A stretch of 57,413 nucleotides of DNA, from the IMG/VR virus record IMGVR_UViG_3300032116_000239, positions 1 to 57,413 of that record; one strand, written 5' to 3'. The notes below the pieces were generated by a model. It did no database searches. It was given only the letters and a program-made list of their open reading frames with translations, and was not told the DNA's origin. Position 1 is the first letter of the stretch; the number at the start of each line of letters is the position of its first letter. The DNA comes from a virus. Shown one piece after another: positions 54,501 to 57,413 of the stretch. Made by a program: the position numbers and the translations under genes.

Positions 54501-57324
54501 GATCACCCGCCGCGGCGCTCAGATTGAGCTGTTGGCGCGCCAACAGACCGAGCGGGCAGCTGCCCCTGCCCAGCCGCCGGCTGACGATGTCAGCGCGCGT
54601 CTGCAGGCCGCTGCGGCTCAAGCCACCAAGCCCCTAGACCAGCCTGCGCCGGGGCGCATCATCACCTCTGGGGTGAAGATGTCCACCGCCCGGGCGGCGG
54701 TGCCGGGCAGCACGCTGACGGTCAACGACCAGGGCACCGACCACCAGCTTCGCGTAGTGGACAGCTCCACGCTCGGCGAGCCGGGAAAGATGATCCAGCA
54801 GGTGGCTCGGATCTTCGGCAAGAAGGTGGTCGTGTTCGAGTCCGACACCGCGCAGGTGGACGGCTTCGTGCGCGACGACGACGACTCCACGATCTACCTC
54901 AGCTCAAAGTCCAGCGTCTCGCCGCTGGCCGTGTTCGGCCACGAGCTCACGCACCTGATCAAGCGCGACAGCCCCGAGGCCTACAGCGCGCTGGAGGCGG
55001 TGGTCAAGGCCAACCTGAAGCCCGAGGGCATGGCCGGGTTCGAGCAGGACTACGGCCAGGGCGCGAACCTGGAGGAGCTCTCCAGCGATCTGGTGGGCAA
55101 CCGGTTCCAGGAGGCCGACTTCTGGAACGGCGTGTTCGAGGACATTGCTGCCAAGAACCCCGAGCAGTCGCGCGGCATCATCACCCGGCTGGCCGCGTCG
55201 GTGAACAAGGCGGTCAACGCCTTCATGCGCGTGGTGCGCGGCCAGACGTTCAACGCTGACCAGTACGTCAAGGATCTGACCGCGGTGAAGGCCGCGGTGC
55301 GCACCGCAGTAAGCCAGTACGCGCAGCAGCGCCGCGAGCCGGCCATGCGCCTGGACGCCGAGCTCATGCGTCAGGAGAGCCAGGTCGACTTGACCGCGGG
55401 CTCTCGCATGCCCGCGAGCGCAAGTGTGGCTGGCGAAACGGCAGAGCCGATGGGCATCACGGCAAGCGCGACTCGCGCAGCGCCGCAGCCGCAGACCTCC
55501 GAGGCCCTGCCCGTGCCGGCCAGCGAGTGGAAGGCATCGACCTCCGACAAGCAGCAGGCCAAGACCTACGCCGAGAACAACGGCATCGACCCGTACCTGT
55601 CCGAGGGCCAGCTGCAGCCCCCGGTGGTCTCGGCGAAGTTCTCCGTCAAGCGGCCCTACGGCGACAAGGACCTGGCCAAGGGGCGCGAGAACCACCCGGT
55701 GCTGGGCCTGCCGCTCAACGCCAACGGCACGGTCACGCTGTACTTCCCCGCCACCAACGAGGAGGCTCGCCGCGTCGCCAAGGACAAGCGGCTGCGCGGG
55801 GCCACCCCCGAGAGCAACCGGATCTACCTCACCAACGAGTCGAGCGGGCCGAAGGTTGCGGACAACCCGGGCAACATTGAGCAGCCGGTGGACGGCGCCA
55901 ACGTCCTGGTGCAGGTGGACCCCGAGCTGCTGCACTTGGACCAGGAGCACTCCGACGGGCGCAAGGACTTCTTCATCCAGCTCGCCGAAGGCGAGGCGTT
56001 TGCGCGCAAGATGGCGCAGACCAAGCTCTTCACGCTGGACGCTCCGCGCGACGCGCCGCTGTCCAAGAGCACCTCGATCTCCGACATCACCGAGGGCGTC
56101 ACCAAGGCGATCAACAACTACCGCAGCCTGGCGTTGCGGGAGCGACGCGAGGCGCTGCGCAACGCACGCGAGGTCCTCAAGCGCGAGCACAACGTCGGCA
56201 CGCTGCTGGGCGAGAACGGCAAGCTGGAGAAGACCCGCATCGGTGACTACGGCCTGGACTACGACGGCAAGAGCGTTGCGTCGCTGGGCCTGGGCCTAGC
56301 CAGCGCGCAGAAGATCAACGAGAAGCTCTCCACCTGCCCGCAGGCCGCGCGCTGCGAGGGGCTGTGCCTGGGTGAGACCAGCGGCCAGAACCTGCTCTAC
56401 GGCGGTGACGGTCAGTTTCGCAGCGGCCCTCGGCTGAGCCAGTACCTCAAGACCGAGGCGCTGGTGCAGCACCCCGAGGAGTTCGCGGTGGTGCTGTTCA
56501 ACGAGATCGAGCGCTTCTCGCGCAACATGGGCAAGGAAGACATCCAGCCCGCGATCCGGCTGAACGTCACGAGTGACTTCCCGCCCAAGGTGTTCGAGTC
56601 GATCATCCGCGCCTTCCCCGGCACGATGTTCTATGACTACACCAAGCTGGACTCGCGCCCGATCGCCGACAACCACCACCTGACCTACAGCTCCACCGGC
56701 GTGGCCCAGGAGGTCGGCGGCAAGGTGATCGGCGTGCCCGATCGCGCTGCCGGCAACCCCGGGGCCAACTGGACGCAGATGGTCAAGAAGCTCAACCAGG
56801 GCTTCAACGTGGCGATGGCGTTTACCAGCCGCACCTCAATGCCAGAGTTCCTCAAGGACGAGGCCACGGGGCAGTTGTTCCGCGTGTGGAACGGCGACAA
56901 CTACGACGCCCGGTTCCTTGATCCGAAGCAGGACGACGGCATCGGCATGATCGTCGGCCTGACCAACAAGGACCGCACCGGCAAGCCCGAGGACGCGGCG
57001 CTCAAGTACGACGGGTTCTTCGTCGACTACGACCCTGAGCGTGACGGACCGACGCTGCTGATCCGCGATCAGAACGCGCTGGCGGAGAAGGCGCGCGGGC
57101 CTGAGCGCAAGACGATCCCGCTGGTGCAGGCATCGCGCTCAAGAGAACGCGCCGCAACCGACATTCCGCTGGCAGAATTGCGCGGCCGCAAGGTCGCCAT
57201 GCAGGTTCGCGTCGAGTCCACCGGCGAGACCGGCACGCTGACCATGGACGCCGGCGATTCGCTCACTGACATCAACGAGCGAGAAGCCGCCATGCAACGC
57301 CTGCTGGAGTGCGTGCGCAAATGA
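51583..57324 (+). CDS. Giant polyvalent protein with metallopeptidase-like and GP88-like domains
   Basis: 1913 residues. The N-terminal part (about 130-185) is a glycine-zipper membrane stretch (GFAGAKGGALIGSAFGPVG). A long flexible helical section follows. Near residue 1119, HELTHLI in FGHELTHLIKRD is a zincin-type HExxH, with acidic NLEELSSDLVGNRF about 45 residues later as the possible third ligand region. Near 1584, CPQAARCEGLCLGE followed by RLNVTSDFPP and FPGTMFYDYTKLD resembles the GP88 family found in phages. Such proteins are thought to be packaged and delivered with the DNA to counter host defence. None of the activities is proved. Confidence 0.75.
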   Translation: MANPWERAWAVEDEEAKPWTRSWEVDAPDRKPAGFFSELGSAVSEGAQKTYRSARAALSTYLGAGEDVVEQSARTQEIERDSRATGLTQLKRDVQARKVADDDSLWSGIKNVAGAIIDNPRGGAQLVAEQAPNAAVALGTGFAGAKGGALIGSAFGPVGTAVGGTVGFITGLFGANTLLETGGKAIEAGQDKQFTPAERERVMREGAVKGAVITGVDAVTLGASKYVLGAANRAVEQATVRTLSDAGIDAQKAAQAIQQAQRDALQAGRGLSREALQESVEKATVEAMARQGLLKPDLVSAVQSAQKAAFDTSTTLAKRTGRGATALGLESFGEGLGEYTGELAATGEASFTDAALESVAGLATSLPELYVAKRLDQPGILTQEMSRSRPLDQASPPAPPSALQDLGTANTELSSAVDSYLRDLGQARTADEAINAAVSAASVPVAPTLPPLPTMDERLAAAESPGLLGRQLDIQRQLDQAAGLDVAPTAERPALPTLPPLPQPAAQRNMELMGQAAQAGTEFERQQALEQAKVSLPTPAPGPAARYADLTPMDARQAQQRLTVLQEQTGTPLSLEIVPHPAQKERFAIGRRELPVSAADLEMPDLRAPVAPAQAQVQIESAALAGKEVQRRAEDAPRQQMISRAMANIEARGGVASPYEAELLRSANLGQPYNSIDPNLGRPASQDQLLTAATGIPVGSEAGLGYGARTDNALTDIAQQTAQQRGELVQRNPQAAGQNIFSRVSDQDVQQRIPLERNRTPDDVSTGFAYTPELQGRKRAEPAEQAAPQADIVGTFVQQMRETNTPAARAFVQDYEAGRISPAEVQSALDIQRGLPPSSQERIEGAAAAAPAPATPTGVQVETPSARVENPALREAVELYGNRPLTQQDLTVEGATARIARAGQQAPAPQVTASGIEIAQSEDLTPRGAFRGRNEAIRAGNNLPRPTMVGGRRAASLTDADLQQTANDMGLPAITRRGAQIELLARQQTERAAAPAQPPADDVSARLQAAAAQATKPLDQPAPGRIITSGVKMSTARAAVPGSTLTVNDQGTDHQLRVVDSSTLGEPGKMIQQVARIFGKKVVVFESDTAQVDGFVRDDDDSTIYLSSKSSVSPLAVFGHELTHLIKRDSPEAYSALEAVVKANLKPEGMAGFEQDYGQGANLEELSSDLVGNRFQEADFWNGVFEDIAAKNPEQSRGIITRLAASVNKAVNAFMRVVRGQTFNADQYVKDLTAVKAAVRTAVSQYAQQRREPAMRLDAELMRQESQVDLTAGSRMPASASVAGETAEPMGITASATRAAPQPQTSEALPVPASEWKASTSDKQQAKTYAENNGIDPYLSEGQLQPPVVSAKFSVKRPYGDKDLAKGRENHPVLGLPLNANGTVTLYFPATNEEARRVAKDKRLRGATPESNRIYLTNESSGPKVADNPGNIEQPVDGANVLVQVDPELLHLDQEHSDGRKDFFIQLAEGEAFARKMAQTKLFTLDAPRDAPLSKSTSISDITEGVTKAINNYRSLALRERREALRNAREVLKREHNVGTLLGENGKLEKTRIGDYGLDYDGKSVASLGLGLASAQKINEKLSTCPQAARCEGLCLGETSGQNLLYGGDGQFRSGPRLSQYLKTEALVQHPEEFAVVLFNEIERFSRNMGKEDIQPAIRLNVTSDFPPKVFESIIRAFPGTMFYDYTKLDSRPIADNHHLTYSSTGVAQEVGGKVIGVPDRAAGNPGANWTQMVKKLNQGFNVAMAFTSRTSMPEFLKDEATGQLFRVWNGDNYDARFLDPKQDDGIGMIVGLTNKDRTGKPEDAALKYDGFFVDYDPERDGPTLLIRDQNALAEKARGPERKTIPLVQASRSRERAATDIPLAELRGRKVAMQVRVESTGETGTLTMDAGDSLTDINEREAAMQRLLECVRK

Positions 57325-57413
57325 AGACCGTCAAGGACCTCACCGAGCTCAAGCAACTGGCGCTCAGCCGAGGCGCCGCAGTCGAGCTCGGCGCGACGCG
57401 GTTCAACTCCTCG
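57321..57413 (+). CDS. Start of a gene cut by the window end
   Basis: ATG at 57321 overlaps the stop of the giant gene (ATGA), and 31 codons run open to the window edge. The visible sequence begins MKTVKDLTELKQLALSRG and looks like small proteins placed between polyvalent genes in other phages. If the window ends are joined, this frame continues into the beginning of the sequence and stops at 229, but codon use there looks like a shadow of the 2-3565 gene. Confidence 0.55.
   Translation, partial: MKTVKDLTELKQLALSRGAAVELGATRFNSS

Overview
The window looks like most or all of the genome of one temperate, tailed double-stranded DNA phage with a short tail (podovirus-like). Evidence is a tyrosine integrase, a divergent repressor/Cro-like switch, an N4 gp56-type coat protein, a P22-like large portal, a nozzle-type tail protein, no tail-tube or tape-measure genes, and very large virion-associated proteins at the end of the late operon. 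The base composition is GC-rich with strong third-position GC bias, and the replication gene set (family A DNA polymerase, DUF2815, DUF2800, VRR-NUC, SNF2-like helicase, prim-pol/VirE helicase) is typical of phages of Burkholderiales-like Proteobacteria. The host assignment is an inference.

Layout. 2-3565: the distal late gene, a polyvalent protein with an ADP-ribosyltransferase-like domain. 3566-4790: possible attP region and integrase. 15112 down to 4738 (minus strand): a long leftward early operon of mostly overlapping genes: small proteins, DUF2800 nuclease, DUF2815 protein, DNA polymerase, a three-gene cassette (unknown 79-aa protein, VUT-type transporter, TGT/DpdA-like enzyme), DUF3310, an AlpA-like protein, MazG-like enzyme, small zinc-ribbon and membrane proteins, and an HNH endonuclease. 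15159-15923: immunity region with repressor, operator-like repeats and divergent promoters. 15924-21460: rightward early operon (Cro-like protein, prim-pol/helicase, AT-rich iteron region that may be the origin, VRR-NUC, helicase, a zinc-finger protein possibly acting as late regulator). 24057 down to 21479: leftward block of small accessory genes. 24058-24880: intergenic region with terminators and a long hairpin. 24881-57413: the rightward late operon with packaging, head, tail spike and fibres, lysis genes, and ejection/internal virion proteins including a 1913-aa polyvalent protein.

How it works together. The most interesting unit is the 8557-10003 cassette. A queuosine-precursor-type transporter sits beside a tRNA-guanine-transglycosylase-like protein with the TGT-type active-site signatures, and no 7-deazaguanine synthesis genes are visible. 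This suggests a salvage-based 7-deazapurine DNA modification system. The cassette is bounded by a perfect 18-bp direct repeat made of the stop codon, ribosome-binding site and start codon of the neighbouring genes, which indicates it was inserted between the polymerase and DUF3310 genes. Such DNA modification would complement the large ejected polyvalent proteins as protection against host defences.

A second notable locus is the tail-spike gene at 29625-32934. It is split in two by a free-standing HNH endonuclease gene with no room for an intron. Its intact part shows one carbohydrate-binding-like module nested inside another. The two window ends lie in the same late region and can be joined without breaking the terminal reading frame, but circularity cannot be proved from the sequence alone.
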